Source: RGIG9041 sp045657265 (GTDB taxonomy: Bacteria > Bacillota > Clostridia > Oscillospirales > QAKW01). Taken from it: a stretch of DNA of 64,000 nucleotides. The translations under genes were made by a program, and so were the position numbers. The DNA lies in contig JAZOSU010000007.1 in the NCBI GenBank assembly GCA_045657265.1, positions 32,156 through 96,155 on the forward strand, in the 5' to 3' direction. The notes below the pieces were generated by a model. The model did not search any database. It saw nothing but the letters and a program-made list of their open reading frames with translations, and was not told the origin of the DNA. Shown piece after piece: positions 27,409 through 36,291 of the stretch (position 1 is the stretch's first letter; each line of letters begins with the position of its first letter).

Positions 27409-28563
27409 TTATTTAAAAAGTTTACCCAATTTCTCTGCAAAAGAACTTTTCTTTTCAAGATTTTTATCATCTAATGTTTCATTAAATTTTTTAAGTATAT
27501 CTTTTTGTTTTGATGTAAGTTTTTTTGGTATTTCAACACAAACGGTAACATACATATCACCTTTTGCTTTTGTTCCGAGTTTTGTAATACCCTTACCTTT
27601 AAATCGGAATGTACTTTCACTCTGAGTTCCTTCAGGAATAGTATACTTAACTTTACCGTCAAGTGTCGGCACTGTCATTTCAGTACCAAGCGTTGCATCA
27701 ACAAAAGAAATGGGAATTTCACAGTAAATATCATATCCTCTGCGTTCAAACAGCATATGAGGCGCAACAGACACAGCAAGGAACACATCTCCTGCAGGAC
27801 CGCCGTTTTTACCTGCGTTACCCTGTCCTCTGAGAGTGAGTGTCTGTCCGTCATCGATACCTGCAGGGATTTTAACCTCTGTTTTTTTGTTTTCAACAAC
27901 TATACCACCGTTACAGTCCGGACAAGGTGTTTTAATCTTTTTACCGGTACCGTTACATGAAGGGCAGGTACGCTGAGACTGTACGTTACCGAGTATAGTT
28001 CTCTGAACGGTAGATATAACGCCTCTGCCGCCGCACTGAGAACAGTTTTCCATTTCAGTTCCGTTTTTAGCCCCTGTACCATTACAGGATTTACAGGAAT
28101 TTCTGCGTGAATACTGAATTTCCTTTGCAACACCGAAAGCCGCTTCTTCAAAAGTTATGTTAATTCTGAGGTGAATATCCTCACCTTTGGTAGGTGCGTT
28201 TGCACGGCGCGAACCACCGCCCATACCGCCGAAAGCTGTTTCAAAAATATCACTAAAACCGCCGAAACCGCCAAATCCACCGAAGCCACCAAAGTCACCG
28301 AAACCGCCAAATCCGCCATCACCGCCATAAGACGGGTCAACGCCTGCGTGACCAAACTGGTCATAACGCGCTTTTTTATCTGCATCAGATAAAACTCCGT
28401 ATGCTTCGTTTATTTCTTTAAATTTCGCCTCTGCTTCCTTATTATCAGGATTAAGGTCGGGATGATATTTTTTTGCCTGTTTTTTAAAAGCTTTTTTTAT
28501 TTCATCGTCCGATGCATTTTTATCAACACCAAGGACTTCATAATAATCTCTTTTTTCCGCCAT
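27409..28563 (-). CDS. dnaJ: Chaperone protein DnaJ
   Basis: A 384-residue type I Hsp40 that stimulates DnaK ATPase and delivers clients. Domains in order: J domain with the HPD motif (KYHPDLNPDN near residue 33), a glycine/phenylalanine-rich linker (about 75-115), the zinc domain with four repeats (CKSCNGTG, CSQCGGRG, CPSCNGTG, CPDCNGGI) and the C-terminal substrate-binding domain. Last gene of the heat-shock operon. Confidence 0.98.
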   Translation of the reverse strand: MAEKRDYYEVLGVDKNASDDEIKKAFKKQAKKYHPDLNPDNKEAEAKFKEINEAYGVLSDADKKARYDQFGHAGVDPSYGGDGGFGGFGDFGGFGGFGGFGGFSDIFETAFGGMGGGSRRANAPTKGEDIHLRINITFEEAAFGVAKEIQYSRRNSCKSCNGTGAKNGTEMENCSQCGGRGVISTVQRTILGNVQSQRTCPSCNGTGKKIKTPCPDCNGGIVVENKKTEVKIPAGIDDGQTLTLRGQGNAGKNGGPAGDVFLAVSVAPHMLFERRGYDIYCEIPISFVDATLGTEMTVPTLDGKVKYTIPEGTQSESTFRFKGKGITKLGTKAKGDMYVTVCVEIPKKLTSKQKDILKKFNETLDDKNLEKKSSFAEKLGKLFK

Positions 28564-28578
28564 ATCATAAACCTCTAA

Positions 28579-28609
28579 AAGATGGAGAGAAGTTTTTTCT
28601 CTCCATCTT
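28579..28609 (-). terminator. Hairpin between dnaK and dnaJ
   Basis: A 13-bp perfect stem (AAGATGGAGAGAA/TTCTCTCCATCTT) with a 5-nt loop, followed by TTTTAGAGG on the minus strand. The short T tract suggests partial termination or transcript processing that lowers dnaJ relative to dnaK. Confidence 0.6.
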
Positions 28610-28618
28610 TACGATTAA

Positions 28619-30451
28619 TTATTTATTATCGTCTGCATCTGTAAAGTCTGCATCGTAAACATTGTTATCAGCTGCGCCCTGAGCTGCAGTGGGGTCAACA
28701 CCGGGTGCGCCCTCTGCTCCTGCCTGAGGATAGATTTTCTGAGCAAACTCGTAAAGTTTTGCCTGAAGAGCATCAGTAGCCGCTTTGATTGCCGCACTGT
28801 CATTACCTTTAAGAGCTTCTTTTACTTTTTCAACTTCAGCGTTTATAGCGCCTTTATCTTCTGCTGTAAGTTTATCGCCTACTTCGTTTACGGTTTTTTC
28901 TGTCTGATAAACCATCTGGTCAGCATTGTTACGGATTTCAATTTCTTCTTTCTTTTTAGCGTCTTCGCTCGCATAGTTTTCAGCTTCTTTTACAGCTTTT
29001 TCTATATCTTCTTTAGAAAGATTTGTAGATGCTGTGATTGTTATATTCTGCTGTTTACCTGTACCCATATCTTTAGCTGTAACGTTTACAATACCATTTG
29101 CGTCAATATCGAAAGTTACTTCTATCTGAGGTACGCCGCGAGGTGCGGGAGCGATACCGTCAAGTCTGAACTGACCAAGTGTTTTATTATCAGCAGCCAT
29201 TTCACGCTCACCCTGAAGAACGTGGATTTCAACTGAAGGCTGATTATCAGCAGCTGTTGAGAATATCTGGCTTTTCTTTGTAGGAATTGTTGTATTTCTT
29301 TCAATGAGTTTTGTGAAAATTCCGCCGAGTGTTTCAAGACCGAGTGACAAAGGAGTTACGTCAAGAAGAACTACACCTTTAACGTCTCCGCCAAGCACAC
29401 CGCCCTGAATTGCAGCGCCCATTGCAACGCATTCGTCAGGATTAAGTCCTTTATGAGCTTCTTTGCCCATATAACTATTAATTGCTTCAACAACTGCAGG
29501 AATTCTTGTAGAACCACCAACCAAAAGAACTTTGTCTACTTCTGAGGGGCTGAGACCTGAATCTGAAAGAGCCTGTTTAACAGGACCCATTGTTTTTTCT
29601 ACGAGGTCTGCAGTAAGTTTGTTGAATTCAGCTCTTGAAAGTGTAAGATCAAGATGTTTAGGACCGGTAGCATCTGCTGTGATAAAGGGGAGATTAATGT
29701 TTGTACTCATTACGCCTGAAAGGTCTTTTTTAGCTTTTTCAGCAGCTTCTTTAAGTCTCTGATATGCCATACTGTCATTACGCAGATCAATACCATTTGA
29801 AGCTTTAAACTGATCAACCATCCAATTTATGATTCTTTCGTCAAAGTCGTCACCGCCAAGACGGTTATTACCGCTTGTTGCAAGAACTTCGCAAACTCCA
29901 TCGCCGATTTCAAGAATCGAAACGTCGAAAGTACCGCCGCCAAGGTCATAAATCATAATTTTCTGTTCGTTTCCTTTATCTACGCCATAAGCAAGAGCTG
30001 CGGCTGTAGGCTCGTTGATAATTCTCTTTACGTCAAGACCTGCTATTTTACCGGCATCTTTTGTTGCCTGGCTCTGAGAGTCGGTGAAATAAGCAGGAAC
30101 TGTAATTACAGCTTCTGTAACTTTTTCACCAAGGAATGCTTCCGCATCTGCTTTAAGTTTCATAAGAACAAAAGCTGAAATTTCTTCAGGTGAATATTTT
30201 TTGTCGTCAATATTTACTCTTTTATCTGAACCCATATCTCTTTTGATTGAGATGATTGTTCTGTCAGGATTTGTGATAGCCTGATTTTTCGCGTTCTGTC
30301 CAACAAGACGTTCACCGTTTTTAGCAAAAGCTACAACAGACGGTGTTGTACGCATACCCTCTGCATTTGCTATTACTGTAGGTTCTCCGCCTTCCATTAC
30401 TGCTACGCATGAATTGGTTGTACCAAGGTCAATACCTATTATTTTACTCAT
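28619..30451 (-). CDS. dnaK: Chaperone protein DnaK (Hsp70)
   Basis: A 610-residue Hsp70. The nucleotide-binding domain begins IGIDLGTTNSCVAVMEGG and includes IINEPTAAALAYG, IYDLGGGTFDVSIL and VLLVGGSTRIPAVV; the substrate-binding domain follows from about residue 365 (VTPLSLGLETLGG). The C-terminal tail is acidic and ends DADDNK. It lies 14 bp after grpE and is under HrcA/CIRCE control. Confidence 0.99.
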   Translation of the reverse strand: MSKIIGIDLGTTNSCVAVMEGGEPTVIANAEGMRTTPSVVAFAKNGERLVGQNAKNQAITNPDRTIISIKRDMGSDKRVNIDDKKYSPEEISAFVLMKLKADAEAFLGEKVTEAVITVPAYFTDSQSQATKDAGKIAGLDVKRIINEPTAAALAYGVDKGNEQKIMIYDLGGGTFDVSILEIGDGVCEVLATSGNNRLGGDDFDERIINWMVDQFKASNGIDLRNDSMAYQRLKEAAEKAKKDLSGVMSTNINLPFITADATGPKHLDLTLSRAEFNKLTADLVEKTMGPVKQALSDSGLSPSEVDKVLLVGGSTRIPAVVEAINSYMGKEAHKGLNPDECVAMGAAIQGGVLGGDVKGVVLLDVTPLSLGLETLGGIFTKLIERNTTIPTKKSQIFSTAADNQPSVEIHVLQGEREMAADNKTLGQFRLDGIAPAPRGVPQIEVTFDIDANGIVNVTAKDMGTGKQQNITITASTNLSKEDIEKAVKEAENYASEDAKKKEEIEIRNNADQMVYQTEKTVNEVGDKLTAEDKGAINAEVEKVKEALKGNDSAAIKAATDALQAKLYEFAQKIYPQAGAEGAPGVDPTAAQGAADNNVYDADFTDADDNK

Positions 30452-30465
30452 TTTAATTACCTCCG

Positions 30466-30999
30466 TTAGTTAGCGACTTTTACAATCGCATGTCGTATTA
30501 CTGTTTCTTCTTTATAAATATAGCCTTTTTGGAAAATCTCTATAACTTCATTTTCACCGAAGCTTTCATCATCTATGTGCATTATAGCGTTATGAAAATT
30601 AGGATCAAAAGGTTTATTCAGGCAATCTATCTCTTTTACTCCTAATGTTTCCAAGGCTGTTATAAACTGTTTTTTTATCATATCCACGCCGTTTTTAAAA
30701 TCGGCATCAGACGTTTCTGCCATCAAAGCGCGTTCGAGATTATCTATAACCGGCAACACAGTCTGTACTGTTTTTGTGATGCCATCCAAAAACATACCGT
30801 CTTTTTCTTTCTGGGTACGTTTGCGGTAATTATCGTACTCAGCCAACATACGCAGATAAGTATCGTTCAGATCATTATATTTTTTCTCAAACTCGTTTTC
30901 TTTTTTCTTTTTGGGAGCAGCTTTCTTTTCTTTAGGAGTGCTCTTTTCCTGATTTACCGGTTCTTTAGTTTCTTTTGTTTCTTTTACTTCTTCAGCCAC
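30466..30999 (-). CDS. grpE: Nucleotide exchange factor GrpE
   Basis: A 177-residue GrpE, the ADP-release factor for DnaK. A charged, lysine/glutamate-rich N-terminus (residues 1-40) leads into the long coiled-coil dimer helix (YLRMLAEYDNYRKRTQKEKD) and the C-terminal beta domain (GVKEIDCLNKPFDPNFHNAIMHID, IFQKGYIYKEETVIRHAIVKVAN). Its start codon overlaps the hrcA stop. Confidence 0.98.
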   Translation of the reverse strand: MAEEVKETKETKEPVNQEKSTPKEKKAAPKKKKENEFEKKYNDLNDTYLRMLAEYDNYRKRTQKEKDGMFLDGITKTVQTVLPVIDNLERALMAETSDADFKNGVDMIKKQFITALETLGVKEIDCLNKPFDPNFHNAIMHIDDESFGENEVIEIFQKGYIYKEETVIRHAIVKVAN

Positions 31000-32027
31000 T
31001 AATATGACCCCCTGTCTTCAAGATATCTTTCTATACATTTCATAAAATATTCTACCTGTGAAACAGTTTTGCCGTAATCCATTCGTTTAGGACCGAAAAG
31101 GCTGAATGTATAGTTATTGTTATTACCATTATATTTTCTGACTACAAGTCCCATATCGCTAAGGTTTTCACCGCTGATTTCACTACCTATAATAATATTA
31201 AGTCTTTCATCGGAGTTGCCGCTCAGCACATTATAAATATGTTCATCTTCATTCAGAAACGACATAACATTTTTTGCTTTATGAATCTCATAGAATTCCG
31301 GATAAGAAAGTATTTTTTCCTGTCCGCTTACAAAAACATGAGGTTTCTTTATAGATGTTACTATATTTTTTATAACACCGGCTATAAATCCCCAGTTTTT
31401 CTCTTTTCCGGCAAGTTCAGATTCAAGCCTGTCAAACACGCTGTCATCAAGATAACCTACAGTCTCGCCTCCTACATAACTTGCAAGAAGCTCATTAAGA
31501 TTATTGACATCTTCATCTGACGCAAGAAAATACAGTCTGCAAAAGCTATTTTTAACAACGCCGCTCTTTGTAATAACAACTAAATTAATAAGGTCGTCAG
31601 CAGATTTAACTACTTCCATCTTTATTATTCTATCTTCATTACTATGAGAAATAACTGCCGCGCTTGTATATCCTGTTATTTTTGAAAAAGCAGAAATCGC
31701 TGTTTTCAGAAATTCATCAATACTTGCCGCAGAATTTTGCATTGCATTTTCAATAGTAAGTGCAAATTCTGTCTCAAGGTCATGATGCTGAAGAAGATTA
31801 TCTACATAATATCTATAACCTTTTTCCGTAGGAATTCTTCCCGCTGAAGTATGCGGTTGTTCAAGAAAGCCAAGATTTTCAAGTTCTGCAAGATCATTTC
31901 TTACTGTTGCAGAAGATACATTCATATCTTGCTCACGTTCAAGAACACCTTTACTCGATACAGGTTCACCGGTTTCAACATAAGATTCAACAACAGATTT
32001 TAATATTCTGCTTAGACGTTCTTTCAT
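30999..32027 (-). CDS. hrcA: Heat-inducible transcription repressor HrcA
   Basis: HrcA represses groESL and its own operon by binding CIRCE; GroEL assists its folding and so couples repression to chaperone supply. The N-terminal winged helix (VESYVETGEPVSSKGVLEREQDMNVSSATVRNDLAELENLGFLEQPHTSAGRIPTEKGYRYYVD) and the GAF-like dimer domain are complete (342 residues). I place the start at 32027; the longer in-frame option at 32057 would begin inside the CIRCE element. The ribosome binding site is weak (GGGA). Confidence 0.96.
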   Translation of the reverse strand: MKERLSRILKSVVESYVETGEPVSSKGVLEREQDMNVSSATVRNDLAELENLGFLEQPHTSAGRIPTEKGYRYYVDNLLQHHDLETEFALTIENAMQNSAASIDEFLKTAISAFSKITGYTSAAVISHSNEDRIIKMEVVKSADDLINLVVITKSGVVKNSFCRLYFLASDEDVNNLNELLASYVGGETVGYLDDSVFDRLESELAGKEKNWGFIAGVIKNIVTSIKKPHVFVSGQEKILSYPEFYEIHKAKNVMSFLNEDEHIYNVLSGNSDERLNIIIGSEISGENLSDMGLVVRKYNGNNNNYTFSLFGPKRMDYGKTVSQVEYFMKCIERYLEDRGSY

Positions 32028-32050
32028 TGATTTACATCCCATTCCGTTTT

Positions 32051-32077
32051 TTAGCACTCTTTGTATTTGAGTGCTAA
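32051..32077. promoter_or_regulatory. CIRCE operator before hrcA
   Basis: TTAGCACTC, nine bases, GAGTGCTAA, an exact CIRCE. A further half-site (TTAGCACT) lies at 32088-32095, overlapping the -10 region. Confidence 0.97.
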
Positions 32078-32084
32078 CGAATAT

Positions 32085-32113
32085 AATTTAGCACTATTTT
32101 ACCCGTTTGTCAA
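32085..32113 (-). promoter_or_regulatory. Promoter of the hrcA operon
   Basis: On the minus strand TTGACA, 17 bp, TAAATT, directly upstream of CIRCE. Confidence 0.7.
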
Positions 32114-32142
32114 CAGTTTATTCAAAAAAATTCACAAGTATA

Positions 32143-32171
32143 TTGACAATTAATATATTATTAATTATACT
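32143..32171 (+). promoter_or_regulatory. Promoter of the YdbC-like gene
   Basis: TTGACA, 17 bp, TATACT, 45 bp before the ATG at 32216; a near-consensus sigma-A promoter, suggesting strong expression. Confidence 0.8.
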
Positions 32172-32215
32172 AATAAATAAACAGGAATAGTATAATATAA
32201 TAGGAGGAAAAACAA

Positions 32216-32440
32216 ATGGCGGAATTTACATATGAAATTACTGAAGCTTTTGGTAAATTACCCGAAAATGCTAACGGTTGGGCTAAATCACTTAACAAAG
32301 TAAGTTGGATGGGTAGAAGTCCTAAGTATGATCTTCGTGAATGGTCACCGGATGGCACAAAAATGAACAAAGGCGTTTCATTTACCGCTGAAGAGCTTGT
32401 AGCACTTCGCGACATCCTCAATGAAATGGACATTAAGTAA
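32216..32440 (+). CDS. YdbC/PC4-like single-stranded nucleic-acid binding protein
   Basis: A 74-residue protein of the YdbC group of PC4-fold proteins, which bind single-stranded DNA without strong sequence preference. The family pattern is visible: GWAKSLNKVSWMGRSPKYDLREWSPDGTKMNKGVSFTAEELVALRDIL. An AGGAGG site precedes the ATG, and a near-consensus promoter and two tandem terminators frame the gene, so it is a short, probably abundant monocistronic message. Its role in the cell is not established. Confidence 0.85.
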   Translation: MAEFTYEITEAFGKLPENANGWAKSLNKVSWMGRSPKYDLREWSPDGTKMNKGVSFTAEELVALRDILNEMDIK

Positions 32441-32452
32441 TTGAAACATAGA

Positions 32453-32479
32453 AAGTGACATTGCAATGCAATGTCACTT
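32453..32479 (+). terminator. Terminator of the YdbC-like gene
   Basis: A 12-bp perfect stem (AAGTGACATTGC/GCAATGTCACTT) with a 3-nt loop and a T-rich tail. Confidence 0.8.
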
Positions 32480-32500
32480 CATTTTTATGTAACGAACAAA

Positions 32501-32530
32501 AAACAGCACAGAATCAAATCTGTACTGTTT
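32501..32530 (+). terminator. Second, tandem terminator
   Basis: AAACAGCACAGA/TCTGTACTGTTT, a 12-bp stem with one mismatch, followed by TTTTTTTATTTT on the plus strand. It also separates the convergent DUF3810-like gene. Confidence 0.7.
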
Positions 32531-32542
32531 TTTTATTTTGTA

Positions 32543-34027
32543 TTATCTTGAAGGATGATATTCTTCATAGATATCGTCTATTTCTTCTTGGAAGTCATCA
32601 TCAAGGAGATAGTTATTTACAAGGTAGTTACAGTATTTACCGAAGTTATAAGGCTCGGTATTATCTACGGAGATGTTACCTTTATTGATTCCCTGTCTGA
32701 AATTAACTATCATAAGTTTTGCAACGTCGCAATATTTATCTGCTGCAAGAACTGAATCTGCATCTGTATATTCAAGTTCACTTGTAAGACCGTAAAGGTT
32801 ATCAAGTTTTTTGACATACTGAACATATTCTCTTTTGGCTGTCTCTTTAAGAGTGTTAGCCATATATAAGTGGAGGTTCTTTCCGTTTACGTTATAGAAT
32901 TTAGAACTGAGTTCTACATATGCGTTGAAGTAGCCTGAATATTTAATGTAGTCATCATCTGAATATTCTGTACATACAAGATACGCAATAAACGCTGCGT
33001 CTGCATCGTTTGTATATCCTCTCTGAATTGCCATTGCTTTTGCTATCTGCATCGGCATTACAACTTCGGGATAATCAGAGTTGACACAAATTTCACCCGT
33101 GAACGGTGAATAAATACTTGCTATACGGAACTTTGAATAAAGCCCTGAGAATATAAGCTGTTTTGCGCTAAGGTCATTACCCTTAAGAGTAGGGATATCC
33201 TGAGCGGCATTTTCAAATGCTTTTGATACCTTTTTAGCTATTTCGTCAGTTGAACGACCGCTTGTTGCATATCTTGAATGACCTGATGCTGTAAAGAAAA
33301 TAGTTTCGTTTGATGTACCGTCATAAAGTGTATTGTTAATACGGTCGATAAGGTAAAGCATTGTTTCGCCGAAGTCCTGATTTGTAACTTTAGCGTTTGT
33401 GTAGTCAGTGGATTTTGACAAAGGCTGACGATATGTAAACACACCGTAGCACATTGAAATCAAAAGTGCAAACACACCTGCAACAGCAATAAGTGTATAC
33501 CCAAACTGTACCCACAGTCCGCCTTTATGGAATTTGCCTTTAACCTGGAATGTTCTTACGATAATAAAAACAAGGTAGGCTAAAATTCCAAGTGCAGTTG
33601 CGCATATGATTATTTCAAACATTGAAATCGGAATAAGACTGAAAAATGAAGCTATTCCGCCTGAAACAACGCAAAAAATTTCAGCAAACATTTCACCCAT
33701 TGATCTTGAGCTGGTACCTACAAGATAAAGAACAAGACCTACTATACCAAAAAATGCACACACCCATTTGATTATGGAAGTAGCAAGCGGTTTCATAAGT
33801 AAAACCTTAAGCTTCTGTCCTGTAGTCATATCTTTTTCAGGGTCTTCCTGTTGTTCATCATCAAGAGTTTCAAGTTCAAGCAAAGCTTCTTCTGCATCTT
33901 CCGAAACCTGTGCCTGCTCTTCTGTTTCTTCAACAACTGTATCTTCAACGGCAACTTCTTCGGCTACAACAGTTTCTTCAACCGGATTTTCGCCAGTATT
34001 GGTTGTATTTTCATAGTTTTCGCTCAT
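32543..34027 (-). CDS. DUF3810-like membrane protein lacking the HExxH motif, with an acidic N-terminal tail
   Basis: A 494-residue protein. Residues 1-67 are a Glu/Val-rich acidic tail predicted to be cytoplasmic. Four membrane segments follow (about 83-104, 113-134, 138-157, 172-194), then an extracytoplasmic domain of about 300 residues resembling the DUF3810 putative metallopeptidase family: IASIYSPFTGEICVNSDYP, then MPMQIAKAMAIQRGYTNDADAAFIAYLVC, and DDDYIKYSGYFNAY. In the usual family the aligned segment is a zinc-binding HExxHQxG; here it is KAMAI (residues 330-334) and the third ligand Glu is Asp343. The product is probably a non-catalytic member acting as a binding or sensing protein. 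It is monocistronic with a GGAGG site. Confidence 0.75.
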   Translation of the reverse strand: MSENYENTTNTGENPVEETVVAEEVAVEDTVVEETEEQAQVSEDAEEALLELETLDDEQQEDPEKDMTTGQKLKVLLMKPLATSIIKWVCAFFGIVGLVLYLVGTSSRSMGEMFAEIFCVVSGGIASFFSLIPISMFEIIICATALGILAYLVFIIVRTFQVKGKFHKGGLWVQFGYTLIAVAGVFALLISMCYGVFTYRQPLSKSTDYTNAKVTNQDFGETMLYLIDRINNTLYDGTSNETIFFTASGHSRYATSGRSTDEIAKKVSKAFENAAQDIPTLKGNDLSAKQLIFSGLYSKFRIASIYSPFTGEICVNSDYPEVVMPMQIAKAMAIQRGYTNDADAAFIAYLVCTEYSDDDYIKYSGYFNAYVELSSKFYNVNGKNLHLYMANTLKETAKREYVQYVKKLDNLYGLTSELEYTDADSVLAADKYCDVAKLMIVNFRQGINKGNISVDNTEPYNFGKYCNYLVNNYLLDDDFQEEIDDIYEEYHPSR

Positions 34028-34181
34028 GAAAAGTCCTCCTTGAACGCAATATATATAATATATTATACTATAAACATAAAAAGTTCAATAGCAAATTCGT
34101 TTTTTTTACAAATTATCCTGAGTAAAAGCTATTTTTGTTTATATTAAACATAAACCCGTCAGAATGTTTGTGTATAATAAC

Positions 34182-35027
34182 TTATTTTTCTGTTTCAAAA
34201 AGAACGCCAATAGTATTAGGTCCGCAATGGCTTGTAATTACGCATCCTGCTGTTGTTTCATATATTTCTTCAAAATCAACAGTATTTACAACTTCATTTC
34301 TGATAGCCTCAATAAGTTCGGGATCGCATTTTGTATGAGTTATAAAAACTCTTTTTGCGTTAACTTTTTCTTTAGAAAGCACGTCTTTTACATATGTCAG
34401 CATAACCTTTGAATACTGGCCTCTGTATTTATCGCCCATACCCATTTTTCCGTCTTTAACATCAATTCTGGGTTTAATTTTCAAAAGATTCGCACCAAGA
34501 GCCGCAACCGAAGAACAACGTCCGCCCATTTTAAGATATTCAAGGTTATCAACCACAAAACTTGCACGTACAAGCGGTATGTTTTTCTTAATTTTTTCAA
34601 CTATTTCCGATGCGCCAAGTCCTTCTTTTACCATATCACATGCGTCAAGCACCAAAAGACCTGTACCTGTTGACAAATTACGTGAATCCACAACGTATAC
34701 GTTACCGATTTCACCTGCGGCAATACAAGCATTCTGATGGCTTGATGACATTTCTGATGAAAGGCTGAAATGGATAACTTCAAACCCTTCATCCGTATAC
34801 TTTTTGAAAACTGACATATAATCATCAATTGCGCCTGCAGAAGTTTTGGGAAGTACACCTTTTTCTTCAACAAATCTATAAATATCATCAGGCACTACTT
34901 CTATACCGTCACGCAAAGATTTATCACCCAAAACAGTATAAAGTGACACAACCTCTATACCACATTTTTCCACAATTTTTTTACTTAAATCGCAAGTACT
35001 GTCAACCGTGATTTTTATATTTGACAT
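34182..35027 (-). CDS. DegV/FakB-family fatty-acid-binding protein
   Basis: A 281-residue DegV-family protein. Members bind a fatty acid in a buried pocket and present it to FakA for phosphorylation. The N-terminal ITVDSTCDLSKK motif, KTSAGAIDDYMSVF, the SLSSEMSSSHQNA phosphate-site loop, DSRNLSTGTGLL and the C-terminal ITSHCGPNTIGVLF are all present. It is the likely partner of fakA at 25.3 kb. It shares a 140-bp intergenic region with fba, with divergent promoters. Confidence 0.92.
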   Translation of the reverse strand: MSNIKITVDSTCDLSKKIVEKCGIEVVSLYTVLGDKSLRDGIEVVPDDIYRFVEEKGVLPKTSAGAIDDYMSVFKKYTDEGFEVIHFSLSSEMSSSHQNACIAAGEIGNVYVVDSRNLSTGTGLLVLDACDMVKEGLGASEIVEKIKKNIPLVRASFVVDNLEYLKMGGRCSSVAALGANLLKIKPRIDVKDGKMGMGDKYRGQYSKVMLTYVKDVLSKEKVNAKRVFITHTKCDPELIEAIRNEVVNTVDFEEIYETTAGCVITSHCGPNTIGVLFETEK

Positions 35028-35065
35028 AAAAATAATTTCTCCTTTTTACGTTTGATAACAATATA

Positions 35066-35094
35066 ATTTTAAACAATATATTTTTTATTGTCAA
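35066..35094 (-). promoter_or_regulatory. Promoter of the degV-family gene
   Basis: On the minus strand TTGACA, 17 bp, TAAAAT. Its -35 lies only 16 bp from the -35 of the divergent fba promoter. Confidence 0.7.
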
Positions 35095-35109
35095 GTCAGA
35101 GAATAACAA

Positions 35110-35139
35110 TTGACAATTAGAAGTAAATATGTTTATAAT
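35110..35139 (+). promoter_or_regulatory. Promoter of fba
   Basis: TTGACA, 18 bp, TATAAT. It covers an upstream in-frame ATG (35129), which therefore cannot be the fba start. Confidence 0.75.
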
Positions 35140-35167
35140 ATTAATAATAATTAACGGAGGTATTAAA

Positions 35168-36031
35168 ATGTTAGTTTCGGCAAAAGAAATGATAAAAAAA
35201 GCATACGAAGGACATTATGCTGTCGGCCAGTTCAACATCAACAATCTTGAATGGACAAAAGCTATTCTTCTTACTGCACAGGAAAACAACTCCCCTGTTA
35301 TCCTTGGTGTATCAGAGGGTGCAGGTAAATATATGTGCGGTTACAACACTATCGTAGGTATGGTAAAAGGAATGATTGATGAATTAGGTATCACAGTTCC
35401 TGTTGCACTTCACCTTGACCACGGTTCATACGAAGGTGCAAAAGCTGTTATTGAAGCAGGTTTCTCATCTGTTATGTTTGACGGTTCTCACTACAATATT
35501 GATGAAAATATAGAAAAAACAAAAGAAATTATTGCCATTGCTGAAGAAAAAGGGCTTTCAGTTGAAGCTGAAGTAGGATCTATCGGCGGTGAAGAAGATG
35601 GTGTTGTTGGTAAAGGCGAAGTTGCAGATGCTGACGAATGTAAAAAAATCGCAGATCTCGGCGTAACAATGCTTGCTGCAGGTATCGGTAACATTCACGG
35701 TAAATATCCTGCAAACTGGGCAGGTCTTGATTTCGACGCTCTCAAACTTATATCTGAAAAAACAAACGGTATGCCTTTAGTACTCCACGGCGGTACAGGT
35801 ATCCCAGCAGATATGATAAAAAAAGCTATTTCTATGGGTGTTGCTAAAATCAACGTTAACACAGAATGTCAGCTCGCTTTTGCAGAAGCAACAAGAAAAT
35901 ACATTGAAGCAGGAAAAGATCTTGAAAGTAAAGGCTTTGACCCAAGAAAACTTCTTGCTCCCGGAGCTGAAGCTATCAAAGCTACCGTTAAAGAAAAAAT
36001 GGAACTTTTCGGTTCAATAAACAAAGCATAA
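35168..36031 (+). CDS. fba: Fructose-1,6-bisphosphate aldolase, class II
   Basis: A 287-residue zinc-dependent aldolase that splits fructose 1,6-bisphosphate in glycolysis. Zinc and substrate motifs are visible: LHLDHGSYEGAK near residue 80, VEAEVGSIGGEEDGV near 133, IGNIHGKYPANW near 178 and LHGGTGIPADMIKKAI near 208. The start at 35168 has a GGAGG site. It works with the PPi-type phosphofructokinase at 1.9 kb. The only hairpin downstream is the left end of an insertion-sequence remnant, which may now act as terminator. Confidence 0.97.
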   Translation: MLVSAKEMIKKAYEGHYAVGQFNINNLEWTKAILLTAQENNSPVILGVSEGAGKYMCGYNTIVGMVKGMIDELGITVPVALHLDHGSYEGAKAVIEAGFSSVMFDGSHYNIDENIEKTKEIIAIAEEKGLSVEAEVGSIGGEEDGVVGKGEVADADECKKIADLGVTMLAAGIGNIHGKYPANWAGLDFDALKLISEKTNGMPLVLHGGTGIPADMIKKAISMGVAKINVNTECQLAFAEATRKYIEAGKDLESKGFDPRKLLAPGAEAIKATVKEKMELFGSINKA

Positions 36032-36073
36032 TTACATCTGAAAATTTCAAAAAAGATTCTAAAAAAAATGATA

Positions 36074-36291
36074 TGCACCCCAAAAGTTATACACTTTTGG
36101 GGTGCATATTTTTTATGTCAAATAAAGATCAAAAACAAAAAAGATATAGTCCGGAATTTAAAAAGTGTGTCTCACAAAGGGAACTATTGGAATGGTGCTA
36201 TGGAAAGCTTTTTCGGTGTATTAAAGGTTGAACTGTTTTAAGGTAAAAAATTGAAAGCGCTAACTCTTTTATTGATGAATTAAAGTTTTGT
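36074..36291 (+). mobile_element. Internally deleted IS3-family (IS150-like) element
   Basis: A remnant of an IS3-family insertion sequence. The left end is the hairpin TGCACCCCAAAAGT...ACTTTTGGGGTGCA (17-bp stem, 36071-36109), a layout typical of this group. Immediately after it the first codons of OrfA can be read from 36115 (MSNKDQKQKRYSPEFKK). From 36167 the frame jumps to the end of the OrfB integrase (VSHKGNYWNGAMESFFGVLKVELF, stop at 36241) and, in another frame, ESANSFIDELK up to about 36285. The DDE core is deleted and no right inverted repeat is seen. The element cannot move. Confidence 0.82.

Noticed and set aside
28250..28320. Short repeated units that look like a tandem repeat or CRISPR remnant
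   Set aside because: They are codons for the glycine/phenylalanine-rich linker of DnaJ, in frame with the gene.
32027..32057. Longer hrcA start at 32057
   Set aside because: It lies within the CIRCE element, where the transcript begins, so translation from there is unlikely.
33768..34147. Ser/Val-rich open frames opposite the N-terminus of the DUF3810-like gene
   Set aside because: They mirror the Glu/Val-rich acidic tail on the opposite strand; no promoter or ribosome site.
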